DNA from: JANLYC01 sp963815445
Lineage (GTDB): Bacteria; Actinomycetota; Actinomycetes; Propionibacteriales; Nocardioidaceae
Length of the DNA: 64,000 nucleotides
Assembly: GCA_963815445.1 (NCBI GenBank)
Contig: CAWFGV010000011.1
Span: forward strand, 372,001 to 436,000
Reading direction: 5' to 3'
Shown here: piece by piece, positions 52,909-61,620 of the stretch
Numbering within the stretch: the first letter of the stretch is position 1
Layout: every line of letters starts with the position of its first letter
Program-made: the position numbers and the translations under genes
Notes under the pieces: generated by a model
The model's database searches: none
Told to the model about the DNA's origin: nothing
The model's input: the letters and a program-made list of their open reading frames with translations, nothing else

Positions 52909-54261
52909 TCAGCCGACGCGCTCGGCGCGACCGAGCAGGCCCTGGGGACGGATGAGCAGGACGACGATCAGGACGGCCAGCGCGCCGACGAACTTGAGCT
53001 CGGACGGAATGACCAAGGTCGACACCTCGATGAAGATCCCGATCACGTAGGCACCGAGAATGGCACCCCAGATGGTCCCGAGACCGCCGAGCACGACGGC
53101 GGCGAAGATCAACAATAGGATCTTGAAGCCGACTTGGTAGTCGAAGCCCTGCGTCATCCCGAGCAGGAAGCCGGCGAGCCCGGCCAGTGCGGCACCGCCG
53201 GTCCAGACCACCGAGATCACCCGGTCGACGTTGATCCCCGACGACGACGCCAGGGCCGGGTTATCGGCGACGGCCCGGGTCGCCTTCCCGGTCCGCGTGT
53301 ACTGCAACGCCGAGGTCACCAGGAACAGGACGACCACACACACGATCGTCACGATCAGGTCCTTCGGCGTCAGGCTGATCACGCCGATGTTCCACGGCCG
53401 AACCGTGGCGTACTGGCTGTAGAGATGCGTCTCGGCGCCGGCGAGGTACTGATAGAGGTTGCGCAGGAAGATCGAGAGACCGATGCTGACGATCATCATC
53501 GCGACCAGTCCGGTGCCGCGGCGGCGCAGGGGTCGCCACAGCAGCGCGTCCTGGGTGAAACCGAAGGCGCCCGAGATGATCGTGGCCACGATGCCGGCCA
53601 CGATCACCGGCAGGCCCCAGCCGGTATCGAGGCCGTACGCGACGATGGCGCCGAAGGTGACGAGCTCGCCATGGGCGAAGTTGGTCAGACCGGTCGTGCC
53701 GAAGATCATCGAGAGGCCGAGGGCGGCCAGCGCCAGGATCGAGCTGAAGACCAGCCCACCGACCATGAGCTGCAGTCCCTGCTCGTACCACGGTGTGGGT
53801 GGGTTGAGGTCCGGGCCGATCGGGAAGATGAAGGCCAGGTTGCCCTCGAGGTTGATCTGCCGGGTGTTCTCCACCTGCTTGGGGTTGGTGAGGACCGAGT
53901 CCTTCGGGAGCGTTCCTTCGTCGATCTTGACCGTGATCGTCTTGCCGAGGTTGTCGACGGAGCTGCCTGGAAGCGGGATCACGAACGTCCCGTCGTCGCC
54001 GGAGGTCGCCTCGCCAAGGACGTCGCCGCTGCTCTGGTCCGTGACGGTGATCTTGACACCGGCCACCCGGGTACAGGGGTTGGTGCGGAAGTCGTTGAGC
54101 TGGCCGACGACCTGGATCACCTTGTCGACCTTGGGGAACGTGGCGATCGGACACTTGTTCGGCTTCGCCGCGTTGGCCGGGGCTGCAAGTGCTCCCAGCG
54201 TCACCAGAGCGATCAACGCGACCAGCACAGCGGCGAACAGACTCGCGGGACGCACTCGCAC
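52909..54261 (-). CDS. Branched-chain amino acid-type ABC transporter permease (LivH-like) with a secreted N-terminal domain
   Basis: A 450-residue protein, some 150 longer than E. coli LivH. Residues 1-31 look like a signal peptide (LALALVTLGALAAPANAA-type end). Residues about 35-135 form a beta-rich domain with VAGVKITVTDQSSGDVLGEATSGDDGTFVIPLPG, like carboxypeptidase-regulatory or Cna-B folds, with two cysteines that may pair. From about 160 the LivH permease begins, with IFGTTGLTNFAHGELVTFGAIVAY (about 186-209) and the C-terminal RPQGLLGR. The added domain would lie outside the membrane, where the binding protein docks. Confidence 0.9.
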   Translation of the reverse strand: MRVRPASLFAAVLVALIALVTLGALAAPANAAKPNKCPIATFPKVDKVIQVVGQLNDFRTNPCTRVAGVKITVTDQSSGDVLGEATSGDDGTFVIPLPGSSVDNLGKTITVKIDEGTLPKDSVLTNPKQVENTRQINLEGNLAFIFPIGPDLNPPTPWYEQGLQLMVGGLVFSSILALAALGLSMIFGTTGLTNFAHGELVTFGAIVAYGLDTGWGLPVIVAGIVATIISGAFGFTQDALLWRPLRRRGTGLVAMMIVSIGLSIFLRNLYQYLAGAETHLYSQYATVRPWNIGVISLTPKDLIVTIVCVVVLFLVTSALQYTRTGKATRAVADNPALASSSGINVDRVISVVWTGGAALAGLAGFLLGMTQGFDYQVGFKILLLIFAAVVLGGLGTIWGAILGAYVIGIFIEVSTLVIPSELKFVGALAVLIVVLLIRPQGLLGRAERVG

Positions 54262-54344
54262 GGGTGACTCCTGTCAGGGGCTGCGTGGCGTTGCCGGCGC
54301 GATGGGTGCTCCAGGGACCAGGGAGTCGATCGCGCTTGGCCCGG

Positions 54345-54350
54345 ACTATA
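54345..54350 (-). promoter_or_regulatory. Probable -10 box of the livHMGF operon
   Basis: On the minus strand TATAGT gives a leader of about 77 nt before livH. The -35 (GTTCTT, 54368-54373, 17-bp spacer) is weak. Confidence 0.45.
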
Positions 54351-54419
54351 GCGAGGAACCTCGCGGAAAGAACCGGACACCCCAGATTGCGTCCGAATTG
54401 CGGCGGAGCGATCGGAGCG

Positions 54420-55166
54420 TCATCGCCATGCAGCGACGATCTCGGTGAGGAAGGGGGCGACGAGCAGGGCGGGCAGGAGGTCGCCGACCGGGACCTGTTT
54501 GATCTGCAGGAGGCGCAGCCCCACACCGGCGAGAAGCAGCCCGCCGGTCGCGGTGACGGCCACGAGGTGGGCCTCGGGAAGGAAGTCCCCGACCACCGCT
54601 CCGAGCACCGTCAGGGAACCCTGAACCACCCCGACGACGATGGCGGAGGCTGCGACCCCCCAGCCGAACGACGAGGCGAACGCGATCGAGGCAAAGCCGT
54701 CCAGCGTCGCCTTGAGGAGCAGCTGGTCAGCACCGTTGCCGAGACCGTCCGACAGTGATCCGAGCACGGTCAGTGGACCGATACAGAACAACATCGAGGC
54801 CGCGACGAAGCCTTCCACGAATCGTCGCCGACCGCCCGAGTCCGTGTCGCGCGCCAGGCGTCGCTGGAGCCAGCTGCCGAGGGACTCGAGGCGGTACTCG
54901 ATCCGGAGGACCGAACCGGCGATGCCGCCGATCAGCAGCGAACCGAGCACGATGAGGACCGGCGCGGAGTCACCGACGGCGGCACTGAGCACCGGTTTGG
55001 TGACCGTAGTCGCCGAGAGAGCCGCCACCAGCAGCGTCACCAGGCCGAGGGCGTCGGTGACGACGTCGCGGGTGCGCTGCGGCAACCGGTTGCCCAGGAG
55101 GACACCGACGCCGGAGCCGACCAGGACGGTCGCGACGTTGACCACGGTTCCGATGCCGCGAAACAC
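54420..55166 (-). CDS. DUF554 family membrane protein
   Basis: A 248-residue membrane protein of the DUF554 (YdfK-like) family. It starts VFRGIGTVVNVATVLVGSGVGVLLGNRLP, with glycine-rich helix typical of the family, and has about seven hydrophobic segments; ATLDGFASIAFASSFGWGV (about 148-166) is a conserved block. Function unknown; transport is likely. GTG 55166 has AAAGGGG 7 nt upstream and fits family starts; a longer frame upstream is rejected. It is transcribed toward livH with a 158-nt gap. Confidence 0.87.
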   Translation of the reverse strand: MFRGIGTVVNVATVLVGSGVGVLLGNRLPQRTRDVVTDALGLVTLLVAALSATTVTKPVLSAAVGDSAPVLIVLGSLLIGGIAGSVLRIEYRLESLGSWLQRRLARDTDSGGRRRFVEGFVAASMLFCIGPLTVLGSLSDGLGNGADQLLLKATLDGFASIAFASSFGWGVAASAIVVGVVQGSLTVLGAVVGDFLPEAHLVAVTATGGLLLAGVGLRLLQIKQVPVGDLLPALLVAPFLTEIVAAWR

Positions 55167-55391
55167 GCTGGACCCCTTTCTGTCGGTTCGGCGTCGTCGG
55201 TTTGGACGGATATGCAGACAGGCGTCCGACTCTGCTGAGGCGAGGAAGTCACGAACTTCCCGACTCGGGTAGCAGGACAGGATTGTCCGGTCGTAGTCTG
55301 TTCCGCGCAGCACTGCTCGCCAGAGCCTAACCGGCACTCCCGAGGCGGCTGCGACCACTGACCACTCGGGGGGGTGAGTTCTGGAGGGATC

Positions 55392-55958
55392 ATGACCCGA
55401 GGCCCGGTCACCGTTCGAGATGCACGCCCCAGTGATGCCCTTGCCCTGCAGGCAATCTGGCAGGACTTCACGGCCGACGACGTCCGTGGTCACGGCGCCG
55501 ACCTTTCATGCGCAGAGACGGAGCGAGCCGTTCTACGGCTCGAGACCGATCCCACCGAACGGTTGTTGGTAGCCGTGATCGACGGTGAGCCGGTGGGTGT
55601 GGCGCACCTGCGCCGGGCACCGGTGTCGCCCATCCATGACGAGGACGCGGTCCACGTCGGCTACCTGCACGTGCTGAGCGGCTTCCGCCGGCGCGGCGTC
55701 GGCAAGCACCTCCTGGAGGCGGCCGCGGACTGGGCTGACGAGAAGGACTCCAAGCACATCGTGGCATCGGTGGCGGCGGCCGCCCGTGACGCCAACCGCT
55801 TCCTCGCCCGGCTGGGCCTTGGCCAGGTGGCGATCGTCCGCGCCTCGACGGTGGCCGGGCTTCGGGCCAAGCTGAGCGGCGCGGCACCGCCAAAGGCGCT
55901 GCGCACGAATGTGATCGCGGCCCGTCGTCTCATGCGGCGTACCAGCGTGACGTCGTAG
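55392..55958 (+). CDS. GNAT family N-acetyltransferase
   Basis: A 188-residue acetyltransferase. LLVAVIDGEPVGVAHLRRA (about 58-76), VHVGYLHVLSGFRRRGVGKHLLEAAADWA (about 86-114) with the acetyl-CoA loop RRRGVG, and ANRFLARLGLGQVAIVRAST (about 135-154) define the fold. Substrate unknown. GGAGGG lies directly before ATG 55392. A 34-residue basic tail follows the core. It is divergent from the DUF554 gene. Confidence 0.87.
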   Translation: MTRGPVTVRDARPSDALALQAIWQDFTADDVRGHGADLSCAETERAVLRLETDPTERLLVAVIDGEPVGVAHLRRAPVSPIHDEDAVHVGYLHVLSGFRRRGVGKHLLEAAADWADEKDSKHIVASVAAAARDANRFLARLGLGQVAIVRASTVAGLRAKLSGAAPPKALRTNVIAARRLMRRTSVTS

Positions 55959-56000
55959 CACGCTGCGGCCTCGGTAGCGGGACGGCCGCACCGCAGCCGC

Positions 56001-56447
56001 TCAGGCGCGTTTGGGGACGAGCTGGCACGTGATCCGCGCCGTGCAGATCCGACGCCCGTCGTCACCGCTGATCACGATCTCGTAGCAGGCCATGCTGCGG
56101 CCGAGATGCACCGGAGAGGCGATGCCGGTCACCACGCCGTCGGACACGGCTCTGTGGTGCGTTGCGTTGATGTCGACGCCGACGGCGACCTTGTCCGGAT
56201 GGCCGTGCAGGGTGGCGCCGATCGAGCCGAGGCTTTCGGCCAGCACGCAGGACGCCCCGCCGTGCAGCAGGCCGAACGGTTGACGGTTGCCCTCGACCGG
56301 CATGGTGCCGACGACCCGTTGGGCGCTGGCCTCGCTGATCTCGATGCCCATCCGGTCGTGGATGGTCGACACCTCGCCCAGCAGGTCGCCCAGATCAGGC
56401 GTACTCGAATCGGTCGACCCGGCAGGGTCGTGCGGCTCCGTCGCCAT
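56001..56447 (-). CDS. Hotdog-fold acyl-CoA thioesterase (PaaI/YdiI type)
   Basis: A 148-residue PaaI_thioesterase-family protein that hydrolyses acyl- or aryl-CoA. The core signature NRQPFGLLHGGASCVLAESLGS (about 58-79) includes the His-Gly-Gly of the active site and the likely catalytic Glu of the following helix. VGVDINATHHRAV (about 90-102) is the second conserved block. GGTGGAGAG lies immediately before ATG 56447. It diverges from polA with a 56-bp gap. Confidence 0.9.
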   Translation of the reverse strand: MATEPHDPAGSTDSSTPDLGDLLGEVSTIHDRMGIEISEASAQRVVGTMPVEGNRQPFGLLHGGASCVLAESLGSIGATLHGHPDKVAVGVDINATHHRAVSDGVVTGIASPVHLGRSMACYEIVISGDDGRRICTARITCQLVPKRA

Positions 56448-56491
56448 CTCTCCACCGTCTCCCACGTCAGTCCGTTGTCGGAGGTCCAGAC

Positions 56492-56497
56492 TAGGGT
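56492..56497 (+). promoter_or_regulatory. -10 box for leaderless polA
   Basis: TAGGGT precedes the polA GTG by 6 nt with no ribosome site. Confidence 0.5.
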
Positions 56498-56503
56498 TGG
56501 GCC

Positions 56504-59224
56504 GTGGCTGCGACCGACTCGACCTCCACCGGCATCCCACCATCGGTGGATGGGCCTCGTCCCGTCCTGTTGCTGCTTGATGGGCACTCGTTGGCCTACC
56601 GGGCCTTCTTCGCGCTTCCCGTCGAGAACTTCTCGACCACGACCGGGCAGCCCACCAATGCGGTCTACGGCTTCACCTCGATGCTCATCAACGTCCTGCG
56701 CGACGAGGCGCCGACCCACCTCGCGGTCGCCTTCGACGTCTCACGCCAGACGTTCCGTTCCGAGGAGTACGCCGAGTACAAGGCCAACCGCTCGAAGAGC
56801 CCCGATGAGTTCAAGGGTCAGGTGTCGTTGGTCAAGGAGGTCCTCGAGGCACTCCGGGTCGTCACCGTCGAGAAGGACGGCTTCGAGGCGGACGACGTGC
56901 TTGCGACGCTGGCGACGCAGGCCGAGGCGGCGGGCTTCGACGTCCTGATCTGTAGCGGCGACCGCGACGCGTTCCAGCTGGTCAGCGACCACACCACGGT
57001 GCTCTACCCCCGTAAGGGCGTCTCCGACCTCGCCCGCATGACGCCGGCCGCGGTTTTCGACAAGTACGGGGTCCAGCCGCAGAGCTACCCCGACCTGGCG
57101 GCCATGGTGGGTGAGAGCAGTGACAACCTGCCCGGTGTGCCCGGCGTCGGTCCCAAGACGGCAGCCAAGTGGATCGCCCAGTTCGGTGGGCTCGACGAGA
57201 TCGTCGCGCGGGTCGACGAGATCACGGGCAAGGCGGGAGAGTCTCTGCGTGAGCACCTCGCCGACGTCATCCGCAACCGGCGCATCAACGAGCTGGTCCG
57301 CGATCTCGACCTTCCGGTCGGACCACCCGACCTGTTGCAGCAGGCCTGGGACCGCGACGAGGTGCATACGATCTTCGACGGGTTGGAGTTCCGGGTGCTC
57401 CGCGACCGGCTGTTCGCGACCTTGTCCGCCGACGAACCCGAGATCGCGCCCGGCACCGAGATCGACGGCCGGCAGCTCACGAACGGGGAGCTGGCCGGTT
57501 GGCTCGCCGACCATGCGGGCGTGGGCAGTCTGACCGGTCTGGAGGTCCACGGGCGGTGGGGAGCGGGGACAGGGCAGCTCACCTCGCTTGCGCTCGCAGA
57601 CCAGGCCGGTCGCGCCGCCTGGGTCGATGTCGCCGAGATCCGCCCTGAGGACGAGATCGTGTTAGCAGCCTGGCTCGCAGATCCGCAGCGGCCCAAGGTG
57701 CTCCATGACGCCAAAGGCCCGATGCTGGCACTGGCCGCACGCGGCTGGCCGCTGGCAGGGCTGGCGGCCGACACCGCGCTGTCGGCATACCTGTCCCATC
57801 CCGACCAGCGGTCCTACGACCTGGCCGACCTGACGCTGCGCTACCTGCACCGCGAGCTGAAGGGCTCTGCCGCTGCCAGTGACCAGCTGACGCTCGACCT
57901 CGACGGTGATTCGGCCGAGGCCCAGGAGCTGATGCAGAAGGCGAACGCCGTCGTCGACCTGTCCGCGGCCCTCGAGACCGAGCTGGCGACCCGTGGCGGC
58001 TCATCCCTGCTGGCCGACGTCGAGCTCCCGTTGGTCGACGTGCTGGCCCGCATGGAACAGGTCGGCATCGGCACCGACGTCGACCACCTCAGCTCGCTCG
58101 AGGCCCAGTTCGCGGGTCGGGTCAAGCAGGCGGCCGACGAGGCGTACGCCGTCATCGGCAAGCAGATCAACCTCGGCTCGCCCAAGCAGCTGCAGGTGGT
58201 GCTGTTCGACGAGCTCGCCATGCCCAAGACCAAACGCACCAAGACCGGCTACACCACCGACGCCGAGGCTTTGCAGGCGCTCTACGACAAGACCGAGCAC
58301 CCGTTCCTGCAGCACCTGCTCGTTCACCGCGACGTCACCCGGCTGCGCCAGACGGTCGAGGGCCTGCTGAAGACCGTTGCCGAGGACGGTCGCATCCACA
58401 CCACGTTCAACCAGATGATCGCGGCCACTGGGCGGCTGTCGTCGACCGAGCCCAACCTGCAGAACATCCCGATCCGCACCGAGGAGGGCCGCCGCATCCG
58501 GGAGGCCTTCGTGGTCGGTGCCGCGTTCGAGTCCCTGCTGACCGCCGACTACAGCCAGATCGAGATGCGGATCATGGCCCATGTCTCCGATGACACTGGG
58601 CTCATCGAGGCCTTCCACTCCGGTGAGGACTTCCACTCGGTGATGGCAGCGCGGGTCTTCAGCGTCGATGCCTCCGACGTCAGTCACGCCCAGCGCTCCA
58701 AGATCAAGGCGATGAACTACGGGCTGGCCTACGGGTTGTCGTCGTACGGGCTCAGCCAACAGCTCAAGATCGAGACCAGTGAGGCCCGCGGCCTCATGGA
58801 CGAGTACTTCGAGCGCTTCGGCGGTGTGCGTGACTATCTCCACGGCGTCGTCGAGGAAGCGCGCCGCTCCGGGTTCACCGAGACCTTGCTGGGCCGACGC
58901 CGCTACCTCCCCGACCTGACCAGCGACAACCGCCAGCGCCGCGAGATGGCCGAGCGGATGGCCCTCAACGCACCCATCCAGGGCAGTGCGGCGGACATCA
59001 TCAAGGTCGCGATGCTCCGGGTCGATACCGCTCTTACAGCAGAGGGCCTTGCCTCCCGCATGCTGCTGCAGGTTCACGACGAGCTCGTGTTCGAGGTGGC
59101 GTCCGGCGAACGCGAACGGCTCGAGACCCTGGTGCGACGCGAGATGGGGGCCGCGGCTGAGCTCGCCGTCCCGCTCGAGGTGTCAGTCGGGGTCGGCCGT
59201 ACCTGGCATGAGGCCGGTCACTAG
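56504..59224 (+). CDS. polA: DNA polymerase I
   Basis: Repair and Okazaki-fragment polymerase, 906 residues. The 5'-nuclease domain (about 20-310) has LLLLDGHSLAYRAFFAL, KANRSKSPDEFKGQV, LICSGDRDAFQLVSD and the helix-hairpin-helix NLPGVPGVGPKTAAKWI. The middle exonuclease-like domain (about 330-520) has lost the acidic proofreading motifs: LEVHGRW stands where DTET is expected. The polymerase domain shows TADYSQIEMRIMAHVS (about 680-695), the O helix RSKIKAMNYGLAYGLSSYGL (about 728-747) and QVHDELVFEV (about 857-866). Loss of proofreading residues is normal in actinobacterial PolA. Leaderless-type GTG start. Confidence 0.97.
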   Translation: MAATDSTSTGIPPSVDGPRPVLLLLDGHSLAYRAFFALPVENFSTTTGQPTNAVYGFTSMLINVLRDEAPTHLAVAFDVSRQTFRSEEYAEYKANRSKSPDEFKGQVSLVKEVLEALRVVTVEKDGFEADDVLATLATQAEAAGFDVLICSGDRDAFQLVSDHTTVLYPRKGVSDLARMTPAAVFDKYGVQPQSYPDLAAMVGESSDNLPGVPGVGPKTAAKWIAQFGGLDEIVARVDEITGKAGESLREHLADVIRNRRINELVRDLDLPVGPPDLLQQAWDRDEVHTIFDGLEFRVLRDRLFATLSADEPEIAPGTEIDGRQLTNGELAGWLADHAGVGSLTGLEVHGRWGAGTGQLTSLALADQAGRAAWVDVAEIRPEDEIVLAAWLADPQRPKVLHDAKGPMLALAARGWPLAGLAADTALSAYLSHPDQRSYDLADLTLRYLHRELKGSAAASDQLTLDLDGDSAEAQELMQKANAVVDLSAALETELATRGGSSLLADVELPLVDVLARMEQVGIGTDVDHLSSLEAQFAGRVKQAADEAYAVIGKQINLGSPKQLQVVLFDELAMPKTKRTKTGYTTDAEALQALYDKTEHPFLQHLLVHRDVTRLRQTVEGLLKTVAEDGRIHTTFNQMIAATGRLSSTEPNLQNIPIRTEEGRRIREAFVVGAAFESLLTADYSQIEMRIMAHVSDDTGLIEAFHSGEDFHSVMAARVFSVDASDVSHAQRSKIKAMNYGLAYGLSSYGLSQQLKIETSEARGLMDEYFERFGGVRDYLHGVVEEARRSGFTETLLGRRRYLPDLTSDNRQRREMAERMALNAPIQGSAADIIKVAMLRVDTALTAEGLASRMLLQVHDELVFEVASGERERLETLVRREMGAAAELAVPLEVSVGVGRTWHEAGH

Positions 59225-60424
59225 CCCGACCCCCGCCGCCACCGCGATCACGACGATCACGAGGCTCGTGACCGAGTCCAGCCAGGTGATCGCGAGCGCG
59301 GCGATCAGCGCGGCGCCGATCCAGAGCACGTAGGTGGCATGTGACTGGCCGGCGATCGTGTCGTAGACCAGGATCTGCAGAGCCGCGAAGATGGTGCCCT
59401 CGATGGCGAACAGCCACGCCACGTGGCCGAGGTCGGCGTACTCGCTGCCACCCGCGAAGGCCACGGCCAGGTCGGGGAGCAGCCAGGCTCCGAGGACGGC
59501 CAGGACACCGAGGCCCAGCACGGTGAGCAGCGGCCGCAACCAGGGCCGACCGCTCCGGTCGGCCGCCATCGTCGGGAACGCGACCACGAGCACGAACGTC
59601 GGCAGGAACAGGCAGGCCTTGACGAGTATCGCGCCGGCCGCGTAGATGCCGGCATCGGTGCGATCGAAGAGGTGACGGGCCAGCAGCACATCGAGGTTGG
59701 TGAAGACGAAGAACGCCAAGAGGGTGTGCCCGTTCCTCCAGAGCTCGCCCAACAGGGGGGCGTGGTCGCTGTCGCGAGTGGCGGGCGGCAGCCGCGTGGT
59801 TGCCGCGCCGACGATGAACGGCAGCAGGCTACCGACCGCGAGTCCGATCATCGCCGAGCGCAGGGTGGGCTCGATCAGGATGGCGGTGGCTCCGCCGAGC
59901 AGCCGGCCGACGCCGAGCGCTGCATAGATCGCGGCCAACGTCGACCATCGGCGCTGGCCCTGGGTGATTCCGGCGTAGGCGCCCATCATCGTGGTCGGCA
60001 CCGTCGACAACGCCACCATGCTGCCCGCCACCGGGTCGTCAAGATGCAGCAGCGAGTCGATGAGTGGTGTCAGGAGCAGCAGGACGAGGCCGATCAACAC
60101 GGTCAGGCGGGCGCAGCTGAGCAGGACGTCGCGAATCACCGCAGCCTCATGGTGGGGCGGGCACGTCGCGAGCCGGCGTGCCGCCGTGGCCTGCACGGCC
60201 AGCGCCCCCACGGCTCCGACGATGAGGATGCCGAGCAGAGCGCTCACGCCGCCGAAGTCCGACGGTCCGAGAACGTGGGCCGCGAGCAGGGTGAATGCGT
60301 AAGCGAGTGCGTTCATCGCCATCATGCCGAGGGCGACGACCCCGGTCGCCTTGACCGGGGTCAGCGGTCCTGGCATCGCTGCGGCGTCGTACGACGTTCC
60401 CGTCGCCACCGGCTCGCGCTCCAT
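59183..60424 (-). CDS. Polysaccharide/lipid flippase-like membrane protein (MATE/Wzx fold)
   Basis: A 413-residue protein with about twelve hydrophobic segments, the pattern of the MOP superfamily (Wzx, MurJ, PST). The N-terminal part ALAYAFTLLAAHVLGPSDFGGVSALLGILI (about 38-67) matches the start of the Polysacc_synt domain. HTLLAFFVFTNLDVLLARHLFDRTDAGIYAAG near 235-266 is the second-half repeat start. Substrate unknown; no glycosyltransferases lie nearby. ATG 60424 has no ribosome site, but CAGACT lies 7 nt upstream, suggesting a leaderless mRNA. Its 3' end overlaps polA by 42 bp. Confidence 0.8.
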   Translation of the reverse strand: MEREPVATGTSYDAAAMPGPLTPVKATGVVALGMMAMNALAYAFTLLAAHVLGPSDFGGVSALLGILIVGAVGALAVQATAARRLATCPPHHEAAVIRDVLLSCARLTVLIGLVLLLLTPLIDSLLHLDDPVAGSMVALSTVPTTMMGAYAGITQGQRRWSTLAAIYAALGVGRLLGGATAILIEPTLRSAMIGLAVGSLLPFIVGAATTRLPPATRDSDHAPLLGELWRNGHTLLAFFVFTNLDVLLARHLFDRTDAGIYAAGAILVKACLFLPTFVLVVAFPTMAADRSGRPWLRPLLTVLGLGVLAVLGAWLLPDLAVAFAGGSEYADLGHVAWLFAIEGTIFAALQILVYDTIAGQSHATYVLWIGAALIAALAITWLDSVTSLVIVVIAVAAGVGLVTGLMPGTADPD

Positions 60425-60492
60425 GGGGGACAGTCTGCCTGAGCCCGTGACACTGGCCGGGTGCTCAGCCCCGTGTCGCCGCCGTGGCCACC

Positions 60493-61281
60493 TCAGGGCT
60501 TGCTGGTGACGAAGATCGCGGTTCCCGGAAGCAGCTTCCCGCGCAGCGGTCCCCACCCGCCCCAGACCCGGTCATGGCCCGGCGGCCACTCCGGCTCGAC
60601 GAGGCGGTGCAGCCGCAGATCCGCGACGTCGATCGCGTCGATCCAGTCTCCGATCGTGTGGTGCGGCTCGACGTACGACGGGGTGCCGTCCGGACTCAGC
60701 TCGACGTACGCCGAGCGGTCGAAGTAGGAGCGGATGATCGAGAAGCCGTCGGCGCTCGGGTCGTCGGCGAACATCCGACGGACCGGATGCACGACCGAGA
60801 AGACGAACAACCCACCCGGTTGGAGAACGCGGGCGGCTTCGGAGACTGCGCGCGCGATGTTGACCACGAACGGCAGCGCGCCGAAGGCGGAGACCACGAC
60901 GTCGAAGGACGCATCGCCGAACGGCAGCCGGCTCGCGGACCCGGCGACGACCGGGACCGTGGTACCGGTGTCCTGGTCGATGCGGTGAGCGTGCTGCAAC
61001 TGCCGGAAGGACAGGTCGAGGCCGATGGCTGTCGCGCCTTGGAGGGTCAACCAACGTGCGCACTGCGCGGCACCGCAGCCGAGGTCCAGCACGCGCCGGC
61101 CGGCGATGTCTCCGAGGAGCCGGGCGGTGGACTCGTCGAGGCCCTCGGGACACCAGACGAAGCGGTCGTCCCCGAGGAAGTCGCCGTGCTCCCGTTGGTA
61201 GTCATCCGCCTCCGCGTCCCAGTCTGCCCGGTTCGCAGCCTCCGCCTCGGTCTCTCCCACCTCCCGATACTCACTCCCCAC
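60493..61281 (-). CDS. Class I SAM-dependent methyltransferase
   Basis: A methyltransferase of about 262 residues. Motif I is RRVLDLGCGAAQCARWL, and the acidic motif II lies in ATAIGLDLSFRQLQHA. FDVVVSAFGALPFVVN and ARVLQPGGLFVFSVVHPVRR follow in order, as in Methyltransf_11 proteins. The N-terminal block ANRADWDAEADDYQREHGDFLG is shared with uncharacterised actinobacterial relatives. Substrate unknown. The start is uncertain: GTG at 61281 is used, with GTG 61260 and GTG 61290 as alternatives, all within GGGAGGTGG-type sequence. The inverted-repeat element begins 26 bp upstream. Confidence 0.8.
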   Translation of the reverse strand: MGSEYREVGETEAEAANRADWDAEADDYQREHGDFLGDDRFVWCPEGLDESTARLLGDIAGRRVLDLGCGAAQCARWLTLQGATAIGLDLSFRQLQHAHRIDQDTGTTVPVVAGSASRLPFGDASFDVVVSAFGALPFVVNIARAVSEAARVLQPGGLFVFSVVHPVRRMFADDPSADGFSIIRSYFDRSAYVELSPDGTPSYVEPHHTIGDWIDAIDVADLRLHRLVEPEWPPGHDRVWGGWGPLRGKLLPGTAIFVTSKP

Positions 61282-61306
61282 CTCCCGCACTCTATCCGTG
61301 GCCGTG

Positions 61307-61352
61307 CGTTTGCCTTGTTCACAAGCCGGGTGGCTTCTGAACAAGGCAAACG
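61307..61352. repeat. Near-perfect 46-nt hairpin, left end of an inverted-repeat element
   Basis: CGTTTGCCTTGTTCA (61307-61321) pairs perfectly with TGAACAAGGCAAACG (61338-61352). Inside, AAGCC and GGCTT pair around GGGT with one C-C mismatch between the stems, giving about 20 bp. It is the strongest hairpin in the window outside gene-end terminators. Confidence 0.85.
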
Positions 61353-61578
61353 TGCCATGGTGACTGCAGGTTTGCCTTGGGCAGTGTGCCGGCAGCGTGA
61401 GCCGTATGCCGCTACCCGTCCAGCCCGCCGCCAGTGCTCGCCGTACGCCGTCACGTGTTCGGCCGGTCCCGCCGGACGTCATACGCCCGCCGCGCGGCCA
61501 GTGCACAAGGCACGCACCGTCTGCGAGAGGCAAATTTGCATAGTGAAGCAGCCAGCCGGCTTGTGAACAAGGCAAACG
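61307..61578. mobile_element. 272-bp MITE-like element with 23-bp terminal inverted repeats
   Basis: Positions 61307-61329 are repeated exactly in reverse complement at 61556-61578. Sub-terminal relatives of the same word occur: GTTTGCCTTGG (61370-61380), ACAAGGCACG (61505-61514) and GAGGCAAATTTGCA (61527-61540). There is no supported gene in the 339-bp gap 61282-61620. No clear target-site duplication flanks it. It could be a non-autonomous transposon, a REP-like repeat or a cluster of protein-binding sites. Confidence 0.55.
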
Positions 61579-61620
61579 GGACCGCTCCGTGTGAGCGGCG
61601 AGGAAGGGTAGGGATGAGGG

